NCBI RefSeq assembly: GCF_012317385.1
Contig: NZ_CP051144.1
Span: forward strand, 1,922,001-1,986,000
Source of the DNA: Romboutsia sp. CE17
GTDB taxonomy: Bacteria; Bacillota; Clostridia; Peptostreptococcales; Peptostreptococcaceae
Direction of reading: 5' to 3'
Length of the DNA: 64,000 nucleotides
In this document: in pieces, positions 8,157 to 17,285 of the stretch
Layout of the letters: each line of letters starts with the position of its first letter
Numbering within the stretch: the first letter of the stretch is position 1
Translations under genes and position numbers: made by a program
Notes under the pieces: generated by a model
What the model saw: the letters and a program-made list of their open reading frames with translations, nothing else
Told to the model about the DNA's origin: nothing
The model's database searches: none

Positions 8157-10328
8157 CTATTTATCATCTTCAAATATAATCATATTTATACTCATAATAA
8201 TTATTGGTATTAAAATGTATATAGAAGCTGTAGATGCTGCAACAATACCTGAGTCATTAACTAAAAGCGTAACTACACAACCTACCATAGATGCTATAAA
8301 GCCCTTAAATACCACTGGATATTTCTTAGCTATTCTTTTAAAATGTTCTGATGGTCTAAATATAAGTACACCTATTATGACAATTCCTGCTAAAAGTATA
8401 TTAACCCATATACTCGTCTGAGCTAACTTTAAGTTCATTTGTATTTTTCTTCCAAAAGTATTAATTATAACACTTGGTCCTTCTACTAGTATTTGGCTTA
8501 CAAACCCACCCAAATGAGATTGACTTCCTGTTACTAAATCTAAAACAGCAAATATAGAAACTATACCTACTGCAGATAAACCTAGTATTACAACTTTTTT
8601 TAGGTCTAATTTAACATCAAATATAAGCATTATAAATAATAGATATGCAACAATTTCTGATATAGCTCCACCTACATTTGCACCCATCGATGGATAAGCA
8701 CTAGTAATAAGTATTACAAATAAAGATATAATAGTTAACCACTTAGGTATTTTTTTATACTGTAATAATACTGCAAACCCAAATACTGCACTGGCTATTG
8801 TTATGCCTTCATATTCATTACCTATACCATAATATCTTGCACCAATCATAGCATCATAACTCATTATATTATTTTGCATTAAGTATGTTCCAAATATAGA
8901 ATCTATAGCTATTAAAATTATTGTTATTAAGGAAAAGAATCCCATGTTTTTTATATCATCTTTAAATAATATTCTTCCAATTATATATAAAACTATCGTC
9001 GTTATAATTATAGAACTTCCTATACCAAATTCAGTTCTATAGTTAACCATAGGAGCTACTAAAAATGCTAGTGGCATTATTATACCTAACTTTATAAATT
9101 CTTTTATTATAGCAAATACTTTCTTCTTATATGGTATTTTTTTTCTTGCAAATACAGCTAGCATACCTATTATCCACGATGCTGCTATAATAATTACAAA
9201 AGTATTTACTATATTAGCTCTTACCTTAGATATAGAAACTATTTTATCAAATTCATGTGATAAATAATCTATATTATCATCTTTTTCGATTTTATTAATC
9301 ACTCTTCCAACCATGTGCTCATTACTTAATCCATATTCATTTAATATGTCTACACCTAGGTCTAAATTTGCTATAATACCATCTCTTCTAGTTGTTGCTG
9401 AAACTAATATACCTTTTCCATTATATTCTTTAGAAAATTTAACTACTGGAGATAATCGTCTTTTATTTTTGTAATCAAAGTCACTAGGGAAGGTACTTGT
9501 TATATAAACAACATCATTTTCATCAACTAACTTAAACACTGATTCAATATAATTGTTTATATTGCTATATATAGAATCTCTCATTTTATCATAAGTATTA
9601 GAGTTTAGATTTTTCTTATATTTGTCTAATCTATATGTATCTCCTAGTTCTATAAATATAGCATCACTTTCATTATAGTATTTTTTAGTTTCATTTAATA
9701 GCTTATCATAGTCTGTTCTCATACCAAACGGCATGGAAGAATCTTCTATATTTATATCCTCAATATTACCAGCTGGAATTCTACCATAGTTATCCATAGC
9801 TATTAATGCTATATTTCTATTTTTTGTTATTGAATCTCCAACTATTATATCAGCATTCCCTAACACTGCAGTTTTAATATTATTCTCTGATAGAGTTTGT
9901 CCTAAAGAACCTAATACAGCTCCATATTCTCCAGTTTTATTAGCACTTAATGACATGTTTATTGTCAAGTCATTAATAGCTTTTGCCTTCTCTCCAACTG
10001 CAGATTCATATACTTTAGCATTTTCATCTGTTCTTTGTGCAAAGTTTATATATTCATCATTAGCTACATTAGCTCTACGACCAGCTCCAATAGTGGCATA
10101 AGACCTTTTATCATCGGTCCCTCTGTCACCCTTTATGTTCATAAGACCTATGTAGCCTTCTTTGCTAAGCTTTTCTTTTAAGAAAGGCATTTTCATCATA
10201 TTTTCTAAATTAGTTCTATCCATATTAATGAATATTACCTTTTTATCTTCTTGTGCAAAACTATTACTCGGTATACAAGATACCAATATCATAATAGCCA
10301 TTAACAATGATGCAACCTTTTTTTTCAT
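8157..10328 (-). CDS. Signal peptide, alkaline-phosphatase-like domain and polytopic membrane domain; function unknown
   Basis: 723 residues in two parts. After a signal peptide (1-25), an extracellular domain (about 28-370) shows weak features of the alkaline phosphatase superfamily: an early Asp (INMD, 37), SYATIGAGRRA (76-86, where a nucleophile would sit), and ATTRRDGIIANLDLGVDIL (311-329), which resembles the GLV..DLAPTIL segment of that superfamily. The C-terminal half (about 375-718) has around ten membrane segments and a conserved-looking GARYYGIGNE (496-505). It lies between ireB and ruvX, 9 bases after ireB. I do not recognise a characterised relative. An envelope polymer or lipid enzyme is plausible but unproven. 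Confidence 0.7.
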   Translation of the reverse strand: MKKKVASLLMAIMILVSCIPSNSFAQEDKKVIFINMDRTNLENMMKMPFLKEKLSKEGYIGLMNIKGDRGTDDKRSYATIGAGRRANVANDEYINFAQRTDENAKVYESAVGEKAKAINDLTINMSLSANKTGEYGAVLGSLGQTLSENNIKTAVLGNADIIVGDSITKNRNIALIAMDNYGRIPAGNIEDINIEDSSMPFGMRTDYDKLLNETKKYYNESDAIFIELGDTYRLDKYKKNLNSNTYDKMRDSIYSNINNYIESVFKLVDENDVVYITSTFPSDFDYKNKRRLSPVVKFSKEYNGKGILVSATTRRDGIIANLDLGVDILNEYGLSNEHMVGRVINKIEKDDNIDYLSHEFDKIVSISKVRANIVNTFVIIIAASWIIGMLAVFARKKIPYKKKVFAIIKEFIKLGIIMPLAFLVAPMVNYRTEFGIGSSIIITTIVLYIIGRILFKDDIKNMGFFSLITIILIAIDSIFGTYLMQNNIMSYDAMIGARYYGIGNEYEGITIASAVFGFAVLLQYKKIPKWLTIISLFVILITSAYPSMGANVGGAISEIVAYLLFIMLIFDVKLDLKKVVILGLSAVGIVSIFAVLDLVTGSQSHLGGFVSQILVEGPSVIINTFGRKIQMNLKLAQTSIWVNILLAGIVIIGVLIFRPSEHFKRIAKKYPVVFKGFIASMVGCVVTLLVNDSGIVAASTASIYILIPIIIMSINMIIFEDDK

Positions 10329-10337
10329 GAAGTTGAC

Positions 10338-10595
10338 CTACTTTCTTTTTAAATAATAAGAAATTACCTCTTCTAATATTTCATCTCTTTCGAATTTCTT
10401 TATTATTGATCTTGCATTTTTATGGCTAGTTATATAGCTTGAATCACCAGAAAGTATGTACCCTATAATTTGATTTATAGGGTCATATCCTTTCTCAATT
10501 AATGCTTTATATACAAAATCTATCGTATCCCCGATACTCATTTTATCTTCTGATATACCTTCAAATTTCATAGTATAGTCTAGATTATTTTCCAA
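10338..10595 (-). CDS. ireB: IreB family regulatory phosphoprotein
   Basis: 85 residues matching the IreB family (DUF965, YrzL): an N-terminal segment with TMKFEG and a helical body with DTIDFVYKALIEKGYDPINQIIGYILSGDSSYIT. In Enterococcus, IreB is phosphorylated by the PASTA kinase IreK and negatively regulates cephalosporin resistance. The start is TTG (10595-10593) behind a GGGGG ribosome site. It sits between alaS and the membrane protein gene, the usual place directly after alaS. Confidence 0.92.
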   Translation of the reverse strand: MENNLDYTMKFEGISEDKMSIGDTIDFVYKALIEKGYDPINQIIGYILSGDSSYITSHKNARSIIKKFERDEILEEVISYYLKRK

Positions 10596-10620
10596 AGTAA
10601 ATCCCCCTTAATTAGTAAAT

Positions 10621-13260
10621 TTATTTTACTTGAGATTTTATTACCTCACAAGCATAATTTAAAGCTTCTTCTACTTTACTTACATCACTTGCTCCAGCTT
10701 GGGCCATATTAGGTCTTCCTCCACCTTTTCCGCCAGCTATTTGTGCAACTTCTCTAACTATATTACCTGAATGTATTCCTTTTTCTAATACATCTTTAGT
10801 CGCAGTTACGATAAAATTAATTTTATTATCTGCTACGTTTGCCATTACAACAACTCCTGAACCTAATTTATCTCTTAGGCTATCTGCCGTTTCTCTTAAT
10901 GTATTCATATCCATATCTTCAAATTTAGCAGTTACTAAATTCACTCCATTTATTTCTACTTTAGAATCTAAAATAGAGTCAGCTGATTGTAAACTCATTT
11001 TCGCTTTAAGATCGTGTAACTCTTTTGATAAAGCTTTGTTTTCATCTACTAATTGAGATGCTCTTTGAGTTAAATTATCTTCTTTTGCCTTTATACTTAT
11101 ACAAACATCATTTATTACTCTATCTTTTTCTTTTAAGTATTCATAAACAGCTTTTCCTGTGATAGCTTCTATTCTTCTAACTCCAGCAGCAACTCCACCT
11201 TCAGATAATATCTTGAACATTCCTACTTGAGAAGTATTTTTTAAGTGAGTACCTCCACAAAGTTCTATAGAAAAATCTCCCATAGAAACAACTCTTACTT
11301 CATTACCATACTTTTCGCCAAATAGTGCTGTAGCTCCTTTTTCTTTTGCTTCATTTATACCCATATTTTCACAATTTATTTCTAAAGAGTCAAATATTGC
11401 ATCATTTACTTTTTCTTCTATTAATTTTAGCTCATCTTTTGATATAGCTTCAAAGTGAGTAACGTCGAATCTTAATCTTTCTGAATTAACTAAAGATCCA
11501 GCTTGGTTAACATGTTCTCCTAATACTTCTTTTAATACTTTGTGTAATAGGTGAGTAGCAGTATGATTTCTTGCACTTGCCATTCTAACTTCTTTATTTA
11601 CTAAAGTATTTAATTCATCATTTACTTTTATTTCTCCAGATTTAACAAATCCTATATGCTTTATAGTATTATTAGCGCCTTTTCTTGTATCAACTACTTC
11701 TATAACTACATTATCATTAGAAAGTATTCCGCAGTCTCCTGCTTGTCCACCACCTTCTGGATAGAAAGTAGTTTGATCTAATACTATTGCTATTTTATCT
11801 CCTTCTTTAGCAGATTCCACTATTTCATCATTCATAACTATAGCATTAACTTTTCCTACTAAGCTTAAGTTATTATATCCTTCAAAAGAACTTGATGCAG
11901 ATTCATCTAATTTAGATAATGGATCTTCCTTCCAACTTTCACCTTCCATATTTCCTCTTGCGCTTCTAGCTCTTTCTCTTTGCTTATTCATTTCATCATT
12001 GAAAGCATCTTCATCTAAATCAAGACCAACTTCTTCTAATATTTCTTTAGTTAAATCTATTGGGAAACCATAAGTATCGTATAATTTAAATGCATTTTCT
12101 CCACTTAAAGTTTTTTCATTATTCTTCTTTAATTCTTCTATATATGAAGCTAATATTTCACTACCTTGATCTATAGTTTCATTAAATTTTTCTTCTTCTA
12201 TTCTAATTACTTTCTTTATGTAATTTTCTTTTTCTACTAATTCTGGATAAGCTTCTCCACTTACTTTAATAACTTCATCTACTAAGTTATATAAGAAGTT
12301 TTCTTTTATTCCTAATAATTTTCCATGACGAGCAGCTCTTCTTAATAATCTTCTAAGAACATATCCTCTTCCTTCATTTGATGGTAATACACCATCAGCA
12401 ACTAAAAAGCTTACAGCTCTTATGTGATCTGTTATTATTCTTACAGAAACATCTTTTTTAGCATCTTTTCCATATTCTACATTAGCAACTTTCTCTATTG
12501 CACTTATTATTTGTCTTATTGTATCTACTTCAAATATATTATCAACATTTTGCATTATACAAGCCATTCTTTCAAGGCCCATACCTGTATCTATATTTTT
12601 ATGCTCAAGTTGACCATAATTACCTTCTTCATCTCTATCAAATTGAGTGAAAACATGGTTCCAGAATTCTAAGTATCTATCACAGTCACATCCTGGCTTA
12701 CAATCTGGATTATCACATCCAAATTCTTCTCCTCTATCAAAGTATATTTCTGAACAAGGTCCACATGGTCCTGTACCTATTTCCCAGAAGTTATCATCTT
12801 TTCCTAGCCTAACTATTCTTTCTGTTGGGAAGTTCATTTGTTTTGACCATATATCAAAAGCATCATCATCTTTTTCGTATACTGTTACCCATAATCTATC
12901 TTCTGGTATATTTAAATGTTCTGTTACGAACTCCCATCCCCATCTTATAGATTCTCTTTTAAAATAATCTCCAAATGAAAAGTTACCTAACATTTCAAAG
13001 AATGTACCATGTCTAGCAGTTTTACCTACATTTTCTATATCACCAGTTCTTATACACTTTTGACAAGTAGTCATTCTCTTACTTGGTGGAACTTCAACTC
13101 CTGCAAAGTAATTTTTTAAAGGAGCCATCCCTGAGTTTATAAGTAATAAACTTTTATCATTATGTGGTACTAAAGAAGCACTCTTCGCAGCATAGTGTCC
13201 TTTAGATTCAAAGAAGTTTAGAAATTTACTTCTTATTTCATTTAATCCCATTTTTTGCAT
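10621..13260 (-). CDS. alaS: Alanyl-tRNA synthetase
   Basis: 879 residues, full length. The class II catalytic core lies at the N-terminus. The editing domain has the zinc motif HTATH at 566-570 and CGGTH at 668-672, and a C-terminal DHHA1-type domain with GGKGGGRPNMAQAG completes the protein. It charges tRNA-Ala and removes mis-attached Ser or Gly. The ATG has a strong AGGAGG site. Expression is governed by the T-box leader immediately upstream. Confidence 0.97.
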   Translation of the reverse strand: MQKMGLNEIRSKFLNFFESKGHYAAKSASLVPHNDKSLLLINSGMAPLKNYFAGVEVPPSKRMTTCQKCIRTGDIENVGKTARHGTFFEMLGNFSFGDYFKRESIRWGWEFVTEHLNIPEDRLWVTVYEKDDDAFDIWSKQMNFPTERIVRLGKDDNFWEIGTGPCGPCSEIYFDRGEEFGCDNPDCKPGCDCDRYLEFWNHVFTQFDRDEEGNYGQLEHKNIDTGMGLERMACIMQNVDNIFEVDTIRQIISAIEKVANVEYGKDAKKDVSVRIITDHIRAVSFLVADGVLPSNEGRGYVLRRLLRRAARHGKLLGIKENFLYNLVDEVIKVSGEAYPELVEKENYIKKVIRIEEEKFNETIDQGSEILASYIEELKKNNEKTLSGENAFKLYDTYGFPIDLTKEILEEVGLDLDEDAFNDEMNKQRERARSARGNMEGESWKEDPLSKLDESASSSFEGYNNLSLVGKVNAIVMNDEIVESAKEGDKIAIVLDQTTFYPEGGGQAGDCGILSNDNVVIEVVDTRKGANNTIKHIGFVKSGEIKVNDELNTLVNKEVRMASARNHTATHLLHKVLKEVLGEHVNQAGSLVNSERLRFDVTHFEAISKDELKLIEEKVNDAIFDSLEINCENMGINEAKEKGATALFGEKYGNEVRVVSMGDFSIELCGGTHLKNTSQVGMFKILSEGGVAAGVRRIEAITGKAVYEYLKEKDRVINDVCISIKAKEDNLTQRASQLVDENKALSKELHDLKAKMSLQSADSILDSKVEINGVNLVTAKFEDMDMNTLRETADSLRDKLGSGVVVMANVADNKINFIVTATKDVLEKGIHSGNIVREVAQIAGGKGGGRPNMAQAGASDVSKVEEALNYACEVIKSQVK

Positions 13261-13310
13261 ATTAATTTCCTCCTGTTAATTATCATCTGCTTATATTTTT
13301 ATATAAAATA

Positions 13311-13344
13311 AAAAACTCGCGCCTATATAAACTATAGGGGCGAG
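13311..13344 (-). terminator. T-box-controlled intrinsic terminator upstream of alaS
   Basis: On the minus strand CTCGCCCCTATA pairs with TATAGGCGCGAG (one mismatch, loop GTTTA), followed by TTTTTT. The T-box core lies just before it and provides the competing antiterminator. Confidence 0.9.
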
Positions 13345-13540
13345 ATTATTTCGCGGTACCACCCTAATTATCATAACTTTTGTATGATATCTTCGGAAAA
13401 CCTTAGTTATAACGGAACTACCGACAGCTTATACTTTCTTTCCAAGCTGTAACTCCAAGACTGCTTCAATTACTCTATTCTAAGGGCTTCCACCACTTCC
13501 CTCTCTCTGTAAGACATCAAATAATTTACTACTTCTTTTC
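13311..13540 (-). promoter_or_regulatory. T-box riboswitch, tRNA-Ala responsive
   Basis: The minus strand contains the T-box core AGGGTGGTACCGCG (rc of 13351-13365), whose TGG would pair with the ACCA end of uncharged tRNA. Upstream lies a stem I region with AGAGAG and GGTGGAA elements. A GCA triplet (13464-13462, inside TTGAAGCAGTCTTGG) is the best candidate specifier codon, matching alanine. Uncharged tRNA-Ala would stabilise the antiterminator and let transcription enter alaS. Confidence 0.93.
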
Positions 13541-13582
13541 AGTGTTTTTAATTATTTTTTAATTTTAGCTTTATATATAGTT

Positions 13583-13611
13583 ATCTTACTAAATTTTACA
13601 AAATTAATCAA
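13583..13611 (-). promoter_or_regulatory. Probable promoter of the alaS T-box transcript
   Basis: Minus-strand TTGATT (13611-13606), 17-base spacer and TAAGAT (13588-13583), about 40 bases upstream of the first recognisable T-box sequence. Confidence 0.4.
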
Positions 13612-13625
13612 TATATATTTTACTT

Positions 13626-14717
13626 TTATAAACTTTTCATTATTATAGCTCCGCCAACAACTATATCACCATCATACATAACTACTGATTGACCTTTAGT
13701 AATTGCTCTTTGTGCTTCATCAAATACCATTCTTATAGTCCCATCACCATTATTATAAACAGTAGCCCATGAAGGCTTTGCTGAATATCTAACCTTAGCT
13801 TGTACTCTTATTGGTTCTGTTATTTTATCAATACTTATTAGATTTACATCCTTAGCTATAAGTTCTTTTTTAAATATATCATCATTAGATCCAAGAACTA
13901 CTGTATTTTTAACTGGATCTATGTCAACTACAAACATAGGCTTTCCAAAGGCGATTCCAAGCCCTTTTCTTTGACCTATAGTATAGTTTACTATACCTTT
14001 ATGTTTACCTAAAACATTACCCTTAGTATCTACAAAGAATCCTTCTTCTATTCTTTTGTTTGCATGTTTTTTTACATAGCCAGCATAGTCATTATCTTTT
14101 ACAAAACATATTTCTTGGCTATCTGGTTTATTGTGAACATCAAGTCCTAATTCCTTAGCTATCTCTCTTACTCTATCTTTTTCATAATTTCCGATTGGAA
14201 GTAACGTATGCTCAAGCTGATCTTGAGTCATATTATATAATGCATAAGTTTGGTCTTTCTTATCCGTTACAGACTTTTTAAGCAAGTATCTTCCTGTATT
14301 TTCATCTTTTTCTATCTTTGCATAATGACCAGTTGCAACATAGTCACATCCTATTTGTAGCGCCCTTTTATAAAAATCATCAAATTTTATATGTTTATTA
14401 CAAGCTATACAAGGATTTGGCGTTCTTCCTTCTAAATACTCATCTATAAAATAATCTATTACCTTCTCTTTAAATACTTCTCTAAAATTTAATACATAAA
14501 AAGGTATACCTATTTTCTGTGCTACATGTCTAGCATCCTCAACTGCAGCTAAAGAACAACATCCACCTTCATTTTCAATTAAGTCATCATCTTCATCATC
14601 TTGCCATAGTTTCATAGTTACACCTATTACATCATAGCCTTGTTCTTTTAATAAATATGCAGCAACAGAACTATCAACTCCACCACTCATACCTATCATT
14701 ACCTTCTTTTTGCTCAT
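13626..14717 (-). CDS. mnmA: tRNA-specific 2-thiouridylase MnmA
   Basis: 363 residues from the ATG at 14717-14715. An upstream in-frame GTG lies inside the GAGGTGA ribosome site and is rejected. The PP-loop GMSGGVDSS (8-16) binds ATP. The catalytic cysteines are in NPCIACN and in SQEICFV. The C-terminal beta-barrel part ends with [15 protein letters not shown]. It thiolates U34 of tRNA for Lys, Glu and Gln, using sulfur from a cysteine desulfurase, and the IscS gene is next door. The usual order iscS-iscU-mnmA-alaS is kept. Confidence 0.95.
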   Translation of the reverse strand: MSKKKVMIGMSGGVDSSVAAYLLKEQGYDVIGVTMKLWQDDEDDDLIENEGGCCSLAAVEDARHVAQKIGIPFYVLNFREVFKEKVIDYFIDEYLEGRTPNPCIACNKHIKFDDFYKRALQIGCDYVATGHYAKIEKDENTGRYLLKKSVTDKKDQTYALYNMTQDQLEHTLLPIGNYEKDRVREIAKELGLDVHNKPDSQEICFVKDNDYAGYVKKHANKRIEEGFFVDTKGNVLGKHKGIVNYTIGQRKGLGIAFGKPMFVVDIDPVKNTVVLGSNDDIFKKELIAKDVNLISIDKITEPIRVQAKVRYSAKPSWATVYNNGDGTIRMVFDEAQRAITKGQSVVMYDGDIVVGGAIIMKSL

Positions 14718-14848
14718 AAAAATCACCTCATTCTCTATATTATATCTACTTTATACGATTTTTAAAAGTATAAACTTCTTTCATGTTTTTTATAATTTTA
14801 TTCTCATAAAAAACACTTAGATATAATTTATGTTCTACCAAATCGAAA

Positions 14849-14920
14849 GGCTGGCAATATAAATATAAATGTCATTTACAGCATTTTTTCGCTGTATGAC
14901 AGGTATATTATATTCCAGCC
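14849..14920. other. Structured inverted-repeat element between iscU and mnmA
   Basis: A 72-nt element with nested pairing. The outer stem is GGCTGG(c)AATATAA (14849-14862) with its complement ending CCAGCC (14920). An inner stem of TGTCAT/ATGACA plus ACAGC/GCTGT, separated by a two-base bulge, is capped by an 8-nt loop. No long T-run follows on either strand, so it does not look like a plain terminator. It lies about 130 bases after mnmA starts upstream on the opposite side and 38 bases before the iscU stop. The rest of the 240-bp gap has nothing I recognise. Confidence 0.6.
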
Positions 14921-14957
14921 CAAATTCCTAAGTATAACTTATTATATAAAATATATA

Positions 14958-15410
14958 TTACTCTTCATCTTCTTCTATATCATGGTGGTGATCATGATCA
15001 TCATCTATTACAACGCCATCTAATTCTGGTATGTGTATATTATGTTTCTTAGCATAGTCTATTAATGCAGCCTTTATAGCTTGCTCAGCTAGTACTGAAC
15101 AGTGCATTTTTACTGGTGGTAAACCATCTAAAGCTTCTGCAACGGCTTTATTAGTTACTTCTAAAGCTTCATGTATACTTTTACCTTTAACCATTTCTGT
15201 TGCCATTGATGAACTAGCTATAGCTGATCCACAACCAAATGTCATGAACTTAACATCTTGTATTATTTGATTTTCATCTATATCAAGATATATTCTCATT
15301 ATATCTCCACATTTAGCATTTCCTACTTCTCCAATACCACTTGCATCTTCTATTTGTCCAACATTTCTTGGGTTCATGAAGTGATCCATAACTTTTTCAC
15401 TATATTGCAT
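14958..15410 (-). CDS. iscU: Iron-sulfur cluster scaffold IscU/NifU-like
   Basis: 150 residues. The three cluster-binding cysteines are present: C34 (AKCGD), C60 (FGCGS) and C104 (MHCSV), with the Asp in KCGD. It receives sulfur from IscS and builds Fe-S clusters. The C-terminus has an unusual acidic and histidine-rich tail (DDDHDHHHDIEEDEE) beyond the normal end of the domain, possibly metal-binding. It is 33 bases downstream of iscS in the same operon. Confidence 0.94.
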   Translation of the reverse strand: MQYSEKVMDHFMNPRNVGQIEDASGIGEVGNAKCGDIMRIYLDIDENQIIQDVKFMTFGCGSAIASSSMATEMVKGKSIHEALEVTNKAVAEALDGLPPVKMHCSVLAEQAIKAALIDYAKKHNIHIPELDGVVIDDDHDHHHDIEEDEE

Positions 15411-15443
15411 AATTCTATCCTCCTAAATTCTCCGTTTAATTCA

Positions 15444-16640
15444 TTATTTTGCTAATTGTTGTTCTCTTACATATGATTCATAAAGAGGTGACATACTTCT
15501 TAATCTCTCTATAACCTTTGGTAAGTTTTCTATTATATAATCTATATCCTCTTCTGTTGTAAAATCTCCAATTGAAAGTCTAAGTGATCCATGAGCTATT
15601 TCATGTGGTAATCCTATTGCCATAAGAACATGCGATGGATCTAAAGAACCTGAAGTACATGCCGAACCACTTGATGCACCAATTCCTAACATATCTAATA
15701 ATAATAGTATTCCTTCACCTTCTATAAATTCAAATCCAAAGTTTACGTTACCTGGTAATCTGTCAGTCAAACTTCCATTTACTCTTGTATGAGGTATTCT
15801 TTCTAATACTCCATCTATTAACTTAGTTCTTAACTTAGTTAATGTTTCTATATGTTTGTCCATATTTTCTTTTGCTAACTCTGCTGCTTTACCATATCCA
15901 ACTATTGCTGGTATATTTTCTGTACCAGCTCTTCTTTTTCTTTCTTGAGCTCCACCATGTACAAATGCATGAAGTTTAGTTCCTCTTTTTATATATAAAG
16001 CACCAATTCCTTTAGGTCCATATATTTTATGAGAAGACATACTCATTAAGTCTACACCTAATTCTTTTACATCTATATTAATATTTCCTGCAGCTTGAAC
16101 AGCATCTGTATGGAAAACTATATTATGTTCTTTTGCTATTTCAGCTATTTCTTTTACAGGTTGTATTGTTCCTATTTCATTATTAGCAAACATTATAGTT
16201 ATTAATGTAGTTGTATCTTTTATAGAGTTTTTTAATTGTTCTAAATCTACTCTACCTTCAGAGTCTACATCTAGATAAGTTACTTCAAAACCATGATGTT
16301 TTTCTAAATATTCACATGGATGTAATACTCCATGATGTTCTATTTTAGATGTTATTATATGATTTCCTTTATTTCTATTTGCAAAAGCAACTCCTTCTAT
16401 AGCCCAGTTATCACTTTCAGTTCCACCAGCTGTGAAGTATATCTCATTTGGATTAGCATTTATTAATGATGCCACTTGAGCTCTTGCTTTATCTAAAGCT
16501 TCTTTAGCTTCTCTCCCAAATGAATGGAAGCTTGATGCATTTCCAAAGTAATCAGTTAAATAAGGCATCATAGCTTCTACTACTTCCTTCTTAACTGGAG
16601 TAGTTGCAGAATAATCCATATATATTCTTCTTTTTTCCAT
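15444..16640 (-). CDS. iscS: Cysteine desulfurase IscS/NifS
   Basis: 398 residues, class V PLP enzyme. The N-terminus is YMDYSATTP. The PLP lysine is K205 in SSHKIYGPKG, with HTDAVQA upstream. The sulfur-carrying cysteine is C328 in SGSACTSG. It releases sulfur from cysteine as a persulfide for IscU and MnmA, both encoded just downstream. The gene follows iscR by 13 bases. Confidence 0.95.
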   Translation of the reverse strand: MEKRRIYMDYSATTPVKKEVVEAMMPYLTDYFGNASSFHSFGREAKEALDKARAQVASLINANPNEIYFTAGGTESDNWAIEGVAFANRNKGNHIITSKIEHHGVLHPCEYLEKHHGFEVTYLDVDSEGRVDLEQLKNSIKDTTTLITIMFANNEIGTIQPVKEIAEIAKEHNIVFHTDAVQAAGNINIDVKELGVDLMSMSSHKIYGPKGIGALYIKRGTKLHAFVHGGAQERKRRAGTENIPAIVGYGKAAELAKENMDKHIETLTKLRTKLIDGVLERIPHTRVNGSLTDRLPGNVNFGFEFIEGEGILLLLDMLGIGASSGSACTSGSLDPSHVLMAIGLPHEIAHGSLRLSIGDFTTEEDIDYIIENLPKVIERLRSMSPLYESYVREQQLAK

Positions 16641-16653
16641 TTTCTTACACTCC

Positions 16654-17109
16654 CTATCTTTTTGATATTAAATTCGTTATATCATTATCTAATAATCTAT
16701 TTTTATTGTAATCATTAATCATATCTTGTAGGGTAATCGAATATATAACATCTTCTATACCCTTTTTTAATTTTTCCCAAACTATTTTTGTTACACAAGT
16801 CCCTGAATTTTCGCAAACATCTTCATCTAGTACACATTCAGATAAAGATACAGGACCTTCTAGTACTACTAATATATCTCCAACGCTTATATCCTTTGCA
16901 TCCTTAGCTAATAGATACCCACCTTGTGCACCTCTTACACTTTTTATTATGCCAGATTTTTTTAATTTCGAAAAAATCTGTTCCAAATATTGCTCAGAAA
17001 TGTGTTGGTTATTAGCTATTACTTTAAGCGGTACCGGACCTTGGCTTTGATTTATAGATAATTCAAACATTGCCTTTAACCCGTATCTACCCTTAGTCGA
17101 TAGTTTCAT
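16654..17109 (-). CDS. iscR: Rrf2-family Fe-S cluster regulator IscR
   Basis: 151 residues. The winged helix (1-65, with STKGRYGLKAMFELS and GAQGGYLLAK) is followed by three cysteines C92, C99 and C105, spaced as in IscR for binding a [2Fe-2S] cluster. It should repress or activate the isc operon according to cluster supply. It is the first gene of the iscR-iscS-iscU run. A GAAGGTGATTAAAT ribosome site precedes the ATG, and a palindromic site lies between the promoter and the gene. Confidence 0.92.
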   Translation of the reverse strand: MKLSTKGRYGLKAMFELSINQSQGPVPLKVIANNQHISEQYLEQIFSKLKKSGIIKSVRGAQGGYLLAKDAKDISVGDILVVLEGPVSLSECVLDEDVCENSGTCVTKIVWEKLKKGIEDVIYSITLQDMINDYNKNRLLDNDITNLISKR

Positions 17110-17142
17110 ATTTAATCACCTTCTATACTGAAATCTAAATCA

Positions 17143-17155
17143 TACTATTTCAGTA
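17143..17155. promoter_or_regulatory. Candidate IscR operator
   Basis: TACTGAAATAGTA (minus strand), an imperfect palindrome with matching 4-base arms around a 5-base centre, sits 18 bases downstream of the iscR -10 box. Position and symmetry fit autoregulation by an Rrf2 protein. The half-site is not matched to a defined motif for this family member. Confidence 0.4.
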
Positions 17156-17173
17156 GGAATTATCTTTAAAATT

Positions 17174-17202
17174 ATTGTATTATAACCTAGTAAATTTGTC
17201 AA
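17174..17202 (-). promoter_or_regulatory. Promoter of iscR-iscS-iscU
   Basis: Minus-strand TTGACA (17202-17197), 17-base spacer and TACAAT (17179-17174). Near-consensus vegetative promoter, about 65 bases upstream of the iscR ATG. Confidence 0.8.
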
Positions 17203-17233
17203 GATTTAAAACATAGTAAATTTGTATGAATTT

Positions 17234-17275
17234 AAAAACTAGTAAATAACTTATTTTAAGTATTTACTAGTTTTT
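17234..17275 (-). terminator. Terminator after ROK kinase gene
   Basis: A perfect 15-bp stem (17234-17248 with 17261-17275) beginning with AAAAACTAGTAAATA, flanked by A and T runs, 10 bases after the stop of the ROK gene. Confidence 0.88.
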
Positions 17276-17285
17276 GATTTATCCT

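Noticed and set aside
12424-12967. Overlapping plus-strand frames opposite alaS
   Set aside because: They mirror the alaS coding sequence. Two such frames overlapping each other with no start signals are not genes.
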